A stretch of DNA of 34,683 nucleotides from a virus: positions 1 through 34,683 of the IMG/VR virus record IMGVR_UViG_3300044712_002649. One strand, given 5' to 3'. The notes under the pieces were generated by a model. The model saw nothing but the letters and a program-made list of their open reading frames with translations. It searched no databases and had not been told where the DNA came from. A program made the translations under genes and the position numbers. Below are positions 14,224 through 23,099 of this stretch, in pieces. Every line of letters starts with the position of its first letter. Position 1 is the first letter of the stretch.

Positions 14224-15032
14224 ACTATTCATTCCCGACAGCTCCCAATTTACAAATCGCTCAGCGCTGGGGAAACATCAACGCGGCCATGTATCCCGCG
14301 CCAACGTACAAACACATGGGCGTGGATATTGCTGGCAAGGTTGGGTATTCGATTTTTGCGGCGGCCGATGGGGTCGTGGCGGATGTCAGTTTATATAACC
14401 AGCATGGATATGGGCGCTACGTGATCATCCAGCACGAGGACGGGATGTATGACACGCTCTATGCCCACCTGCACAAGGTCAACGTGATGATCGGGGATGC
14501 GGTGGTGGGTGGCCAGCAGATCGGCGAGATGGGCGGCCAGCCTGGGGATGATGATCCGATTGATGGAGCATCGAGTGGGGCGCATCTCCATTTCGAGTTG
14601 ATCCTGCCGAATCAGCCGAGTATTGAGTTCGTCAAAACGTGGAAAGGCTACACGGTTGACCCACTTCCCTACCTGACGCGGCGCGCATTCGGCGAGGCTG
14701 GATTGACTGGCACGGTACTTGCCAGCAGCCTGTACATCCGCAGTGCGGCCAGCGTTGCGTCTCCATCGTTGGGGGGCGTGGCGAGAAACGATGTGCTCAA
14801 GATCGTGGAGCTGATCGACGTGGGGAGTGATCAGTGGGCGCGGTTGTGGTCCCTGCGGCCAGAATATGTGGCGGTGAAATACGCTGGCGATTTGCATATC
14901 AGCGTGAGCGTGAATTCCGCAACCACCAATCCGCCACCCGCTATACCGCTGGATGTGGAACGGTCGGTGCGGATGGATGAAGTGCAGCGGATGATCAAGT
15001 TCCTGGAACAGAGAAAGAGCGAGTTGAGCTAA
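14220..15032 (+). CDS. M23 peptidoglycan endopeptidase with SH3b domain (endolysin)
   Basis: This 270-aa protein has LytM/M23 metallopeptidase ligands: H32 and D36 in KHMGVDIAG, H83 in the YAHLHK strand and H122/H124 in AHLHFE. A second domain from about residue 160 to 225 resembles bacterial SH3 (LYIRSAASVASPSLGGVARND). A proline linker and short coiled coil end it. There is no signal peptide, so release depends on the holin candidates just upstream. It would cut peptide cross-links of the host wall. It is the only wall hydrolase in the window. Confidence 0.85.
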   Translation: MNYSFPTAPNLQIAQRWGNINAAMYPAPTYKHMGVDIAGKVGYSIFAAADGVVADVSLYNQHGYGRYVIIQHEDGMYDTLYAHLHKVNVMIGDAVVGGQQIGEMGGQPGDDDPIDGASSGAHLHFELILPNQPSIEFVKTWKGYTVDPLPYLTRRAFGEAGLTGTVLASSLYIRSAASVASPSLGGVARNDVLKIVELIDVGSDQWARLWSLRPEYVAVKYAGDLHISVSVNSATTNPPPAIPLDVERSVRMDEVQRMIKFLEQRKSELS

Positions 15033-15718
15033 TGCCTATTTCGGCACCAGCCTATCAGTTGAAATTTGATCTGGACCTTCCTGAGGAAGAGTCCAATTCT
15101 GCTTTAAGCGCAGATGAAATTCGTATTCGATCAGAAGCTGCGCGCCATGAACTGGAAGGCGGCACTTTGTGGCCGAGCACGGGACAGGAAAGAATAGTCC
15201 CTGATTGGTACGAGAAATATCTCAAGCTGGTAGCGGGCGGTTGGTATTGGCGTGCGGCGGCATTGGTGGCCTGGCTCTCCCAGCCAAAACCGCGTTTCCC
15301 GAAGACGCAGGAAGAACTCGCAAAGATGCTCGGCTTGAGCAGCGATCGCCAGTTTTCGGTATGGCGCGCAAAGAATCCAGCCATCGACGCGCAGGTACGT
15401 GACATGCGTTATGCGATGGTCTACGAGGACTTGGGCGAGGTGCTTGCGGCGGGCCTTTCCGTGGCAAAGGAACATGACTACAAGGGCAGGGGCGACCGCG
15501 AGATGATCTACAAAATGGCGGGAATTCTTACGGACAAAATCGAAGCGGAGGTCTCCAGCAAATCGGCGGCGGACCTTTCGAAATTGTCGTGGGAAGAAAA
15601 ATTGCATCTGGCAGGCCTGGATAATCCCGAGGCGTTGATGGCGCTTAAGAAGAAACTCAGCGAACAGCAACCCACCTTTGAGGCAGAAGATGAGTCCGCA
15701 GACGGCAACCAGGATTAG
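15032..15718 (+). CDS. Terminase small subunit (putative)
   Basis: This 228-aa protein lies directly before the large terminase and overlaps it by 29 nt. Residues 88-115 (TQEELAKMLGLSSDRQFSVWR) look like a helix-turn-helix, as in small terminase subunits that recognise packaging sites. The C-terminus is acidic. Its ATG overlaps the stop of the endolysin gene. The call depends on position plus the HTH; the packaging site is not visible. Confidence 0.75.
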   Translation: MPISAPAYQLKFDLDLPEEESNSALSADEIRIRSEAARHELEGGTLWPSTGQERIVPDWYEKYLKLVAGGWYWRAAALVAWLSQPKPRFPKTQEELAKMLGLSSDRQFSVWRAKNPAIDAQVRDMRYAMVYEDLGEVLAAGLSVAKEHDYKGRGDREMIYKMAGILTDKIEAEVSSKSAADLSKLSWEEKLHLAGLDNPEALMALKKKLSEQQPTFEAEDESADGNQD

Positions 15719-17261
15719 TCCTGCCGCCATGCAGGCGGAAATCGGTCAGATCCTGTTGGCGCAGGAAGATCTGGCGTTTTTCGCCGAGTACATGAGCATG
15801 GATGATGATGGTCATCCGTGGTATCACGCGCGTGAAATGCATCATCTGATGGCGCAGGAATTGCAGAAGGTGATTCTTTATCTGCAAACCGATGGCGCCG
15901 AGGGGACACAGTTCCTGATGATCCTGACGCCTCCCCAGCACGGCAAGAGCGCGATGGTGAGCCAGTTCTTTCCCGCATTCGCATTGGGCAAGCTGCCCAA
16001 TTTGCGCATTCTGGAAGTCTCTTACGGTGCAGACCTCGCCACTACCAACAGCCGCATCGTACGCAACCTGATCGTTTCAGACCGCTACCAGGCTGTCTTT
16101 GGCAAACGTTCGGCAAGCGAGGAACCTGTCGTTTTGGCTTCAGATAGCCGATCTGTTTCGGCCTGGGATTTATCGGCTCCACATCGTGGCGGGATGATCG
16201 CAGCGGGTGTGGGCGGCGCCATCCCTGGGCGGGCGCGCGGGCTCGGGATTTTTGATGACCCGATCAAAGGTCACAAAGAAGCGGGCAGTGCTGAAGTTCG
16301 TGATGATGCCTGGGATTTCTACGTTTCTTCGTTGCGCGTGCGTATGCTCGCGGGCGTGGTCGTACAGACCCGCTGGCATCCCGATGATCCAGCGGGACGC
16401 ATCATCCGCAACATGATCGAAAAACCGAACGGCGATAAATATCGCATCATCATGCTGCCTGGCATCATCGAGGAGGGCATGTTTGCCCAGAACCGAGAAG
16501 AGCAGCGCAGGTACATGCTGGATGGTGTGTATTTGCCGTTACGTGATCCGCTGGGGCGTGCGGTGGGTGAGGTGCTTTGTCCACAGATGCTGACGAAATC
16601 CGAAATGATGAAGATCAAGAGCACGCAGGATGAATACTATTTTTCGGCGCTCTACCAGCAGAGGCCCTATTCGAAGGACGGCCAGGCTTATAAGCGCGAT
16701 TGGTTCAAGACCGTAACGAAACTCCCCGATGGCGTGACGATCAAGTTCATTGTCCGTCTGTGGGACAAGGCCAATTCGGTGGCAGGCGATTTCACGGCGG
16801 GCGTATTGATGGCCTATTGCTCGGATGGATTTTTCTACATCCTGGATATTGCCCGCAAACAGATGACCTCCTACGAGCGAGATCAGAAAATGCACAAGAC
16901 CGCCGAAACGGATCGGGACCTATATGGCAAGGTCAACATCTGGCACCAGCAGGATCCTGGCTCGGCGGGAAAAGACTCTGCCGAGGCTACCAACCGCGTG
17001 CTGATGGGCTTCACTGCCAAATACGAGACGGTAACGGGCGATAAGGAAGACCGCTCAGGTCCGCTCGAAAGCGCGTTCCAGGGCGGGTTGGTGTACCTGC
17101 TGCAAGGCTCCTGGAATCAGGCCTTTATCGATGAATGTGTCGCATTCCCGCGCGGTCGTTATGACGACCAGGTCGACGCGGCGAGCGGCGCATATAACAA
17201 GTTGTTGGAAATGATCGGCAAGGACAAACCGAAGCAACAGGCGAAAGCGTGGCAAGGATAA
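15690..17261 (+). CDS. Terminase large subunit (packaging ATPase and nuclease)
   Basis: This 523-aa protein drives DNA packaging into the procapsid. It has a Walker A-like PPQHGKS with K86, a Walker B-like GIFDDP with D189/D190, and a C-terminal RNase H-type nuclease with D359 (RLWDKAN) and DDQVD at 492-496. The ATG at 15690 was chosen over an in-frame TTG at 15678 because AGG lies at the right spacing. It ends three bases before the portal gene. Confidence 0.93.
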   Translation: MSPQTATRISPAAMQAEIGQILLAQEDLAFFAEYMSMDDDGHPWYHAREMHHLMAQELQKVILYLQTDGAEGTQFLMILTPPQHGKSAMVSQFFPAFALGKLPNLRILEVSYGADLATTNSRIVRNLIVSDRYQAVFGKRSASEEPVVLASDSRSVSAWDLSAPHRGGMIAAGVGGAIPGRARGLGIFDDPIKGHKEAGSAEVRDDAWDFYVSSLRVRMLAGVVVQTRWHPDDPAGRIIRNMIEKPNGDKYRIIMLPGIIEEGMFAQNREEQRRYMLDGVYLPLRDPLGRAVGEVLCPQMLTKSEMMKIKSTQDEYYFSALYQQRPYSKDGQAYKRDWFKTVTKLPDGVTIKFIVRLWDKANSVAGDFTAGVLMAYCSDGFFYILDIARKQMTSYERDQKMHKTAETDRDLYGKVNIWHQQDPGSAGKDSAEATNRVLMGFTAKYETVTGDKEDRSGPLESAFQGGLVYLLQGSWNQAFIDECVAFPRGRYDDQVDAASGAYNKLLEMIGKDKPKQQAKAWQG

Positions 17262-17264
17262 ATT

Positions 17265-18605
17265 ATGAGCGACATTGAATTGGCTTTTGAGACTATCAAA
17301 AACAAACGCAGTGGCCTGGATACGCTGTGGTCGTATGCCAATGGCGGACAACCATTGAAATACAGCACCGAACGATTGGAAGAAGCGTTTGGTGATATTC
17401 GCACGCATTTTGAATTGAACTGGTGTTCGGTGATCGTTGATGCGACACTGGATCGTTTGAATTTGACAGGCTTCGATACGCGCAAGCCCGCAGTTGATCT
17501 GAAGTTGAAAACATTGTTTGCCAATTTGCATTTGGACATTGACGCGTATCAGGTGCACAACGCGGCGTTGGCAACCACCGAGGCGTTTGTGATTGCCTGG
17601 AAAACGGACAATGAGATCGAGCTGTATTACAACGATCCGCGGCTGTGTACAGTGATCTACGAGAGCGCTCGCCCAAAGGTGAAACGATTTGCGGCGAAGT
17701 GGTTTGTGCGGGATGACGGATCCAATGAGATCACGCTGTATTACACGGACCGTCTGGAGCATTGGGCCAGCGAAAAAAAGGAATCGGAGAAGGCCGATAG
17801 CTTTGAGCTGATGGACACAGAAAAAAATCCATTCGGGGTTATCCCCGTGTTCGAGTTTGCGTCTCCTGGCGAATTCGTAAAAGTCATCACCATGCAGGAC
17901 GCGGTCAATAAATTATTCGCGGACATGATGGTGGCGGCGGAATTCGGCGCGTTTGTGCAGCGCTGGGTCATCTCGGAAAGCGACCCTGGACAATTGAAGA
18001 ACGGCCCGAACATGATCTGGTGGATCCCCAGCGGCGATGGACAGAGTCAATCGGCGAGTGTTGGTCAATTCTCGCCTACGGATCTGCAAACGTATTTGCG
18101 GGCGATGGATCAGATCGCCAACAGCATGGCCATCATCAGCCGCACGCCGAAACATTATTTTATGGATTTGGGATCGAACATCAGCGGCGAGGCATTGATG
18201 TCGATGGAAGCGCCGTTGACGAAAAAAGTAAAAAGCCGCCAGCGCACGTTTGGCGCGCAATGGCAGGAGGTGGCATCGTTCCTGTTGCTGATGGAAGGCG
18301 AAAATATCAAGCCCGCAGACATCACCGTGCTGTGGGAACGGCCCGAGACGATCCAGGTCTACACCGAGGCGCAGGCGCGGCAGTTGGCGGTCAATTCTGG
18401 CATCCCGTTGATCACGGTCCTTCGCAAGGAGGGCTGGACAGATGTTGAGATCGAGAAAATGCAGACGGATCAAGAACTTCAGGACAAAGCTCGCAAGACG
18501 GTGGCGCAGGCTGTATTGAATGATCTGCGGATCAAGCAGGAACAGCAGAACGCTTTCAATGTTCAGGAACAGAACAATGCCGCGGCGGGAGGAACGAATG
18601 CCTGA
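17265..18605 (+). CDS. Portal protein (SPP1 gp6-like)
   Basis: This 446-aa protein follows the terminase directly. Its pattern is that of SPP1-type portals: an N-terminal acidic helix, a long alpha/beta core with the FGVIPVFEF strand turn near residue 190, and helical IPKHYFMD/SGEALMSMEAPL segments before a final helix-rich region. The end is a glutamine-rich disordered tail. The portal forms the ring through which DNA enters the capsid. Its stop overlaps the next gene by 8 nt. Confidence 0.88.
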   Translation: MSDIELAFETIKNKRSGLDTLWSYANGGQPLKYSTERLEEAFGDIRTHFELNWCSVIVDATLDRLNLTGFDTRKPAVDLKLKTLFANLHLDIDAYQVHNAALATTEAFVIAWKTDNEIELYYNDPRLCTVIYESARPKVKRFAAKWFVRDDGSNEITLYYTDRLEHWASEKKESEKADSFELMDTEKNPFGVIPVFEFASPGEFVKVITMQDAVNKLFADMMVAAEFGAFVQRWVISESDPGQLKNGPNMIWWIPSGDGQSQSASVGQFSPTDLQTYLRAMDQIANSMAIISRTPKHYFMDLGSNISGEALMSMEAPLTKKVKSRQRTFGAQWQEVASFLLLMEGENIKPADITVLWERPETIQVYTEAQARQLAVNSGIPLITVLRKEGWTDVEIEKMQTDQELQDKARKTVAQAVLNDLRIKQEQQNAFNVQEQNNAAAGGTNA

Positions 18606-19599
18606 AAGCAATGTCATTCAAACGCTGCAAACATTCCGAGCGCAAATGGATGCGCTGGATGAGTCGTTAATGCGCGATCTGGGAACATCCTGGATGCGGA
18701 TCGAAAATCAGTTGTTGGGCGAGATGGCTGCACTGGCTGAGGAAATGGCGCGGCGGCGCGCCGAGGGCGAGGAGATCACCATTCAGATGGTGTACCGCTC
18801 CGAGAGAAACAAACTATTGCAGGAACAAATCGCCATTGAGATCCAGAAATACAACGAGAGCGCGGCAAAGACCATCAGCACTTATCAGGAGCGGGCGGCT
18901 ACGTTGGGAATCAACTCCGCCAAGTTTTCCATTATGGCCAGCTACCCGAACGCATATTCGGCGGCATTCAATCGGATCAACATTGATGCGGTTGAAGCGA
19001 TGATCGGTTTGGCGGGTGATGGAAGTCCGTTGTTCAATTTGTTGATGAAGGATTACGGCTCAGCGGTGCAGGGTTTATTGGATGCGTTGATCTCTGGCAT
19101 TGCCACTGGCAAGGGCGTCAAAGAAATTGTCCAGGGAATGGTGGAAGGTTTTGGATTGGGCCTTGACCGCGCCTTGTTGATCGCACGTACAGAAACCCAG
19201 CGGGCGTATCGCATGGGGAGCACAGAGCAATATCGCCAGAGCGGCGTGGTGTCTGGTTTCATGCGCCTGGTAAAGAAAGAGGGCGCGTGTCTGGGATGTT
19301 TGCTGTTGGACGGCGAAATATTCACGACCGCTGACGAACTGGACGATCATCCGAACGGACGTTGTACTGCGGTGCCAATCGTGCGCGGTGTGGATGCACC
19401 CGAATGGGAAAAAGGTCCTGAATGGTTGCAGCGCCAGCCTGAAGCGAAACAACGCGAGATCATGGGCAACCAACGCTATGAGTTATGGAAGAGCGGCACG
19501 CCGTTGGAAACGATGACGGGCAAAACGCATAACGAGGTGTGGGGCAATAGCCCCAGACCGACCCCGATTGAGCAATTAGTCGGATCGTCAGAAGCCTGA
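18598..19599 (+). CDS. Minor head protein (SPP1 gp7 / Mu gpF-like)
   Basis: This 333-aa protein starts at ATG 18598 with GGGAGGA upstream. It is helical through residue 200 and then has RTETQRAYRMGS, typical of the Mu F/SPP1 gp7 fold. Two putative zinc-ligand clusters follow: C-x-x-C near residue 231 and HPNGRC near 256-261. It is thought to help genome ejection and capsid morphogenesis. Portal followed by gp7-like is the usual order. Confidence 0.82.
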   Translation: MPESNVIQTLQTFRAQMDALDESLMRDLGTSWMRIENQLLGEMAALAEEMARRRAEGEEITIQMVYRSERNKLLQEQIAIEIQKYNESAAKTISTYQERAATLGINSAKFSIMASYPNAYSAAFNRINIDAVEAMIGLAGDGSPLFNLLMKDYGSAVQGLLDALISGIATGKGVKEIVQGMVEGFGLGLDRALLIARTETQRAYRMGSTEQYRQSGVVSGFMRLVKKEGACLGCLLLDGEIFTTADELDDHPNGRCTAVPIVRGVDAPEWEKGPEWLQRQPEAKQREIMGNQRYELWKSGTPLETMTGKTHNEVWGNSPRPTPIEQLVGSSEA

Positions 19600-19644
19600 T
19601 GATCTGATTGTTGAAACCTGAGAGATTCAGAAGGAGTAACCGAG

Positions 19645-20169
19645 ATGGCTACAGATCAAACGCAAGACCTGCAAGACGAAGAAACTGTCGAAGGTGAAAC
19701 GTTGACCTTTGACGGCTGGATCAAGGACCAGCCTGATGATGTTAAAAACCTGCTGGAAGGTCATACCAAGGGCCTGAAAAGCGCGTTGGAATCCGAGCGG
19801 GGGAGCCGCAAGGATTTGGAAAAACAATTGCGCGAACTGGCAAAGAAGGCGGAAGCGGGCAGTGACACTGAAGCTCAGTTGACCGCCCTGGCAGACCAGC
19901 AGGCCACGGCCACACGTCGCGCCGATTTTTACGAGTCCGCACATCGGGAAGGTGTGACGAACCTGAAGCTGGCGTACACGGTGGCGGTTTCGGATGATCT
20001 GTTCGACAAAAAAGGGAATGTGGACTTTGCCGAGATGAAGAAGTCCTACCCTGAATTGTTCGGGCAGGCTCCAAGTGCAAACGCAAACGCTGGGAGCGGG
20101 ACGAAGGTCCCGCCCAAACCAACTAAATCCATGAACGACTTCATTCGAAAATCGAGTGGGCGTTCGTAA
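19645..20169 (+). CDS. Capsid scaffolding protein
   Basis: This 174-aa acidic, glutamate-rich protein is predicted to be mostly coiled coil (residues 35-100), with a lysine/arginine-containing C-terminal segment that usually binds the capsid protein. It lies just before the major capsid gene, the standard place for a scaffold. AAGGAG at 19631-19636 sets the start. There is no protease domain, so the capsid is probably assembled without prohead cleavage by this gene. Confidence 0.82.
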   Translation: MATDQTQDLQDEETVEGETLTFDGWIKDQPDDVKNLLEGHTKGLKSALESERGSRKDLEKQLRELAKKAEAGSDTEAQLTALADQQATATRRADFYESAHREGVTNLKLAYTVAVSDDLFDKKGNVDFAEMKKSYPELFGQAPSANANAGSGTKVPPKPTKSMNDFIRKSSGRS

Positions 20170-20200
20170 TCCCACCAGGCAACGATAAGGAGAAAATATC

Positions 20201-21169
20201 ATGCCATACAATTCCGTAATCACCCGCAGCAATGCGGAAGCGCTGATCCCTGAAGAAGTCTCCAACGAGCTGTTGGTCAATGTCGAGGGATCGAATCCCG
20301 TCATGCAAATGGCGCGCCGCCTGACACCGATGAGCCGCAACCAGAAACGGATGCCTGTCCTTTCAGCGCTGGCTACCGCCTATTTCGTCACGGGCGATAC
20401 GGGTCTCAAACAGACCACGAAGATCGAGTGGGCGAATAAGTACATCGATGCCGAGGAATTGGCTGTGATCGTGCCGATCCCCGAATCGGTGTTGGATGAC
20501 GCCGATTACGATGTTTGGGGCGAGATCCGTCCTGAACTGGAAAAGGCGTTCAACAAGGCCATCGTGCAGGCCGTGCTTTATGGTTCGAATATCCCGTCCA
20601 CGTGGACAACGAACATGGGCGCGGCTGGACTGGTGGCGGGCGCGCTCGCCGCTGGGCACGTGATCGACGCGGCAGATTACGCTGATCTGTACGAGGCCAT
20701 TCTGGGCGAGAAGGCCGATGGAACTTCGGGCCTGTTCGGCCTGGTCGAGGAAGACGGCTTCATGATCTCGGGCACGCTGGCCGATATGTCCATGCTCCGC
20801 AAACTGCGCAACGTGCGCGATACCGAGGGACAGCCGATCTTCCGTTCGGGAATGACTGGCCCAACCGCGTACGCGCTGGACGGAACCCCCATCTTCTTCC
20901 CCGATGATGGCTCGGTTGACAAAGACCAGAGCTTACAGATCTCGGGCTTGTGGTCACAGTTGGTCTATTCCATGCGCAAGGACGTGACCTACAAGGTGCT
21001 GGATCAGGCCGTCATCCAAGATCAGGCTGGCAACATCATCTACAACCTGGCCCAGCAGGACATGATCGCCCTGCGCGCCGTGATCCGTTTGGGCTTTGCC
21101 CTGCCGAATCCGATCAACCGCATGAACACCAATGCTGCCACGCGGTTCCCGTTCGCAGTCTTGAAGTAG
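20201..21169 (+). CDS. Major capsid protein (HK97 fold)
   Basis: This 322-aa protein follows the scaffold after AAGGAG. Its pattern suits an HK97-type coat: an N-terminal arm, an E-loop-like segment around MPVLSALATAYFVTGDTGLKQT (about residues 50-70), a long spine-helix region and a C-terminal P-domain with the strand LRAVIRLGFAL. Many copies form the shell. It is the best-conserved structural gene in the window after the terminase and portal. Confidence 0.9.
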   Translation: MPYNSVITRSNAEALIPEEVSNELLVNVEGSNPVMQMARRLTPMSRNQKRMPVLSALATAYFVTGDTGLKQTTKIEWANKYIDAEELAVIVPIPESVLDDADYDVWGEIRPELEKAFNKAIVQAVLYGSNIPSTWTTNMGAAGLVAGALAAGHVIDAADYADLYEAILGEKADGTSGLFGLVEEDGFMISGTLADMSMLRKLRNVRDTEGQPIFRSGMTGPTAYALDGTPIFFPDDGSVDKDQSLQISGLWSQLVYSMRKDVTYKVLDQAVIQDQAGNIIYNLAQQDMIALRAVIRLGFALPNPINRMNTNAATRFPFAVLK

Positions 21170-21178
21170 GAGGATGCC

Positions 21179-22129
21179 ATGGGTCTCTTCCCGAAATCTG
21201 CCGAACTGTACAAGGCCCTTGTGGGCATTCCCCGCGGGCCGTTTTCCAAGATTTTCATCGTGGATCCGCAACACGGCGACGATGACAATCCTGGCAACAC
21301 CTTCGAAGCTCCGCTGTTGACCGTGAAGGCCGCTTATGACCTTTGCACGGCCAATCACAACGATGCGGTGCTGTTGGTGGGTGGACCGACCGCCAATGCG
21401 CTGGCTGCCTCTCTGGACTGGGCAAAGGCGTACACGCACCTGATCGGCCTGAGTGCTGACCTGCCTGGCGTGGGCCAGCGGGCGCGCATCACGGGTTCCG
21501 CCGCACTGGACTTGACGTACCTGATCGATTTTCAGGGCGCGGGCTGCATCGTCAAAAACGTGCAGTTCTTCAACGGCGGTGATGCGGATGCGGATGCGGG
21601 CGCAGTGATCGTCTCGGGTGGCCGTTGCTATTTCGAGAACTGTTTCTTCGCTGGCATGGGTCACATTACCCCTGCCGCTCGCGCTGGATCGTACTCGCTG
21701 AAGTTGACGGGCGATGAGTGCACGTTCAAGCGCTGCACCATTGGCCTGGCCACCGTCCTGCGTGCGGCGGCCAACGCCGAGTTGTGGATGGCAGGCGAGT
21801 GCAATCGTGAGAAGTTCATCGACTGCGAATTTGTTTCGTGGTCGAACACGGCGGGCAAGTTCCTGGTGAAACTGGATGCGACGGCAGTGCCGTATACCAC
21901 CCAGTTCGAGAACTGCCTGTTCAACAACTTCAAGAGCAACAATGGCGCAGCAGGCACCAACCTGACCGACGCCATCAGCGATGCGGCCACTCCGTTCCAT
22001 CAGATCATCCTGCGCGGCGATAATCCGCTCGTGGGTGTGACTGGTTACAGCAACGTGGTTGGCAATGTGTACAGCGCCTGGCCTGTCCCGAATGCTGGCT
22101 ATGGCGTAGCGATCAACCCGACCGCGTAG
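21179..22129 (+). CDS. Right-handed beta-helix capsid-associated protein
   Basis: This 316-aa protein has a pectate-lyase-type beta-helix pattern: short repeating strands with cysteines and aromatics stacking in turns (CIVKNVQFF, CYFENCFF, CTFKRCTI, FENCLFNNF). The N-terminus begins with a characteristic VDPQHGDDDNPG turn. It sits between the major capsid and a second small structural gene, so a surface decoration or carbohydrate-binding role on the head is likely. No catalytic residues can be named. TAGGAGG precedes the ATG. Confidence 0.75.
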   Translation: MGLFPKSAELYKALVGIPRGPFSKIFIVDPQHGDDDNPGNTFEAPLLTVKAAYDLCTANHNDAVLLVGGPTANALAASLDWAKAYTHLIGLSADLPGVGQRARITGSAALDLTYLIDFQGAGCIVKNVQFFNGGDADADAGAVIVSGGRCYFENCFFAGMGHITPAARAGSYSLKLTGDECTFKRCTIGLATVLRAAANAELWMAGECNREKFIDCEFVSWSNTAGKFLVKLDATAVPYTTQFENCLFNNFKSNNGAAGTNLTDAISDAATPFHQIILRGDNPLVGVTGYSNVVGNVYSAWPVPNAGYGVAINPTA

Positions 22130-22143
22130 CCACTGAATTTGAA

Positions 22144-22165
22144 GGGGCGGACACAGATCCGCCCC
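22144..22165 (+). repeat. GC-rich palindrome, family B copy 2
   Basis: GGGGCGGA (22144-22151) and TCCGCCCC (22158-22165) form an 8-bp stem with a 6-nt loop. A T7 run follows about 12 nt later, too far for a classical intrinsic terminator but possibly partly terminating. It sits in the short gap after the beta-helix gene. Confidence 0.55.
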
Positions 22166-22198
22166 AACAAGCTAAAGTTTTTTTGAAGGAGTATAACC

Positions 22199-22609
22199 AT
22201 GACCGTTTCAACTCAAGTCAACGACCAGCGCGGAATGATGAAGATCGAAGTCACTGGCGTGGCTTCGGCCGCTAACGCTGGAATCGGCGAGGTCGCCAAT
22301 CCCGAGGGTGTCAAACTCGGGATCCTGCGCACGTATCTGTATGCCCGCACTGGCTCGACTGGCGCTGTCAACCTGGACGTTGGCATTGCTGCGTCGGGTG
22401 CGAAGGGCACCGACATCCTGAGCACCTTCGATGGCGTTCAGGCGACCATCGGCGGCAAGCTTTTCTATTGCCAAGCCGTGCCCGTCAACGAGACGGAAGA
22501 CGCCGTGATCTGGGACGCGAACGAGTATCTGACCTTCACAGGCTCGGCTTCGTCCGTGGGCCTGGATGCGGATCTGTATGTCGAGTACATCCGTCTGGCG
22601 TCCGAGTAA
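22199..22609 (+). CDS. Head decoration or fibre protein (putative)
   Basis: This 136-aa protein has a strand-rich Ig- or jelly-roll-like pattern of alternating hydrophobic strands (VKLGILRTYLYARTG, VNLDVGIAAS, YLTFTGSASS, ADLYVEYIRL). Its position after the major capsid and beta-helix genes supports a capsid-surface role. AAGGAG at 22186-22191 sets the start. I recognise no named family. Confidence 0.65.
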   Translation: MTVSTQVNDQRGMMKIEVTGVASAANAGIGEVANPEGVKLGILRTYLYARTGSTGAVNLDVGIAASGAKGTDILSTFDGVQATIGGKLFYCQAVPVNETEDAVIWDANEYLTFTGSASSVGLDADLYVEYIRLASE

Positions 22610-22625
22610 CCGCTCACAACCCCAA

Positions 22626-22663
22626 CCCTTCCCCCAAATAGTTTTTTGAATTTGGGGGAAGGG
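22626..22663 (+). repeat. Palindromic repeat, family A-like copy 3
   Basis: CCCTTCCCCCAAAT (22626-22639) and its complement (22650-22663) form a 14-bp stem with a 10-nt T-rich loop. It sits between two structural genes. The outer arm CCCTTCCCCC matches family A copy 1. Confidence 0.7.
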
Positions 22664-22676
22664 AGTTAGGTGAACA

Positions 22677-23099
22677 ATGACCACACTTGTCACGGCTGAA
22701 CAAATTGCTGAAGTGCGGCGCATGGTTGGAGAACCGACCACTGCGACGTATTCGGATGATCTGTTGATCACGTACATCGAAAAATATCCGCACCTGGACG
22801 AATATGGCGAGGAACCTACCACAGAGGATGGCGAGGCCAATTCTGAATGGACACCCACCTACGATCTACATGCGGCGGCGGGAGATATTTGGGAAGAAAA
22901 AGCGGCAACCGTTTCAGGAAAATTCGATTTCTCCGCGGACGGTGGAAGCTATTCTCCCAGCCAGGTCTATCAGCAATTCATGGCGCAGTGCAGGCATCAT
23001 CGTGCTCGGCGGATGCCATCCACGGCAAGAATGGTCAAATCGCCGCCTGAAGAGCGGATGGATATGAGTTGGATCGCCAACTTACGGGACACGGATTGA
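22677..23099 (+). CDS. Head-tail connector protein (putative)
   Basis: This 140-aa protein opens the connector block. It has an N-terminal helical segment (VTAEQIAEVRRMVGEP), an acidic loop and a helix-rich middle, in the style of SPP1 gp15/HK97 gp6 adaptors that bind under the portal. Its stop overlaps the next start (TGATG). The fold is inferred from order and size. Confidence 0.7.
   Translation: MTTLVTAEQIAEVRRMVGEPTTATYSDDLLITYIEKYPHLDEYGEEPTTEDGEANSEWTPTYDLHAAAGDIWEEKAATVSGKFDFSADGGSYSPSQVYQQFMAQCRHHRARRMPSTARMVKSPPEERMDMSWIANLRDTD

Noticed and set aside
15678-15689. TTG start for the large terminase
   Set aside because: The ATG at 15690 has AGG at the right distance, and the added residues have no recognisable role.
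20285-20305. tRNA-like TCGAATCCC in the capsid gene
   Set aside because: It lies in frame in the major capsid gene and no cloverleaf can be formed.
20954-22000. Long open frame on the minus strand opposite the capsid and beta-helix genes
   Set aside because: It is the mirror of strongly coding + strand genes, has no ribosome-binding site, and its protein is rich in R, H and Q typical of shadow frames.
22144-22185. Strong intrinsic terminator within the late operon
   Set aside because: The hairpin is only 8 bp and the T-run starts about 12 nt after it, so strong termination is unlikely; kept as a repeat only.
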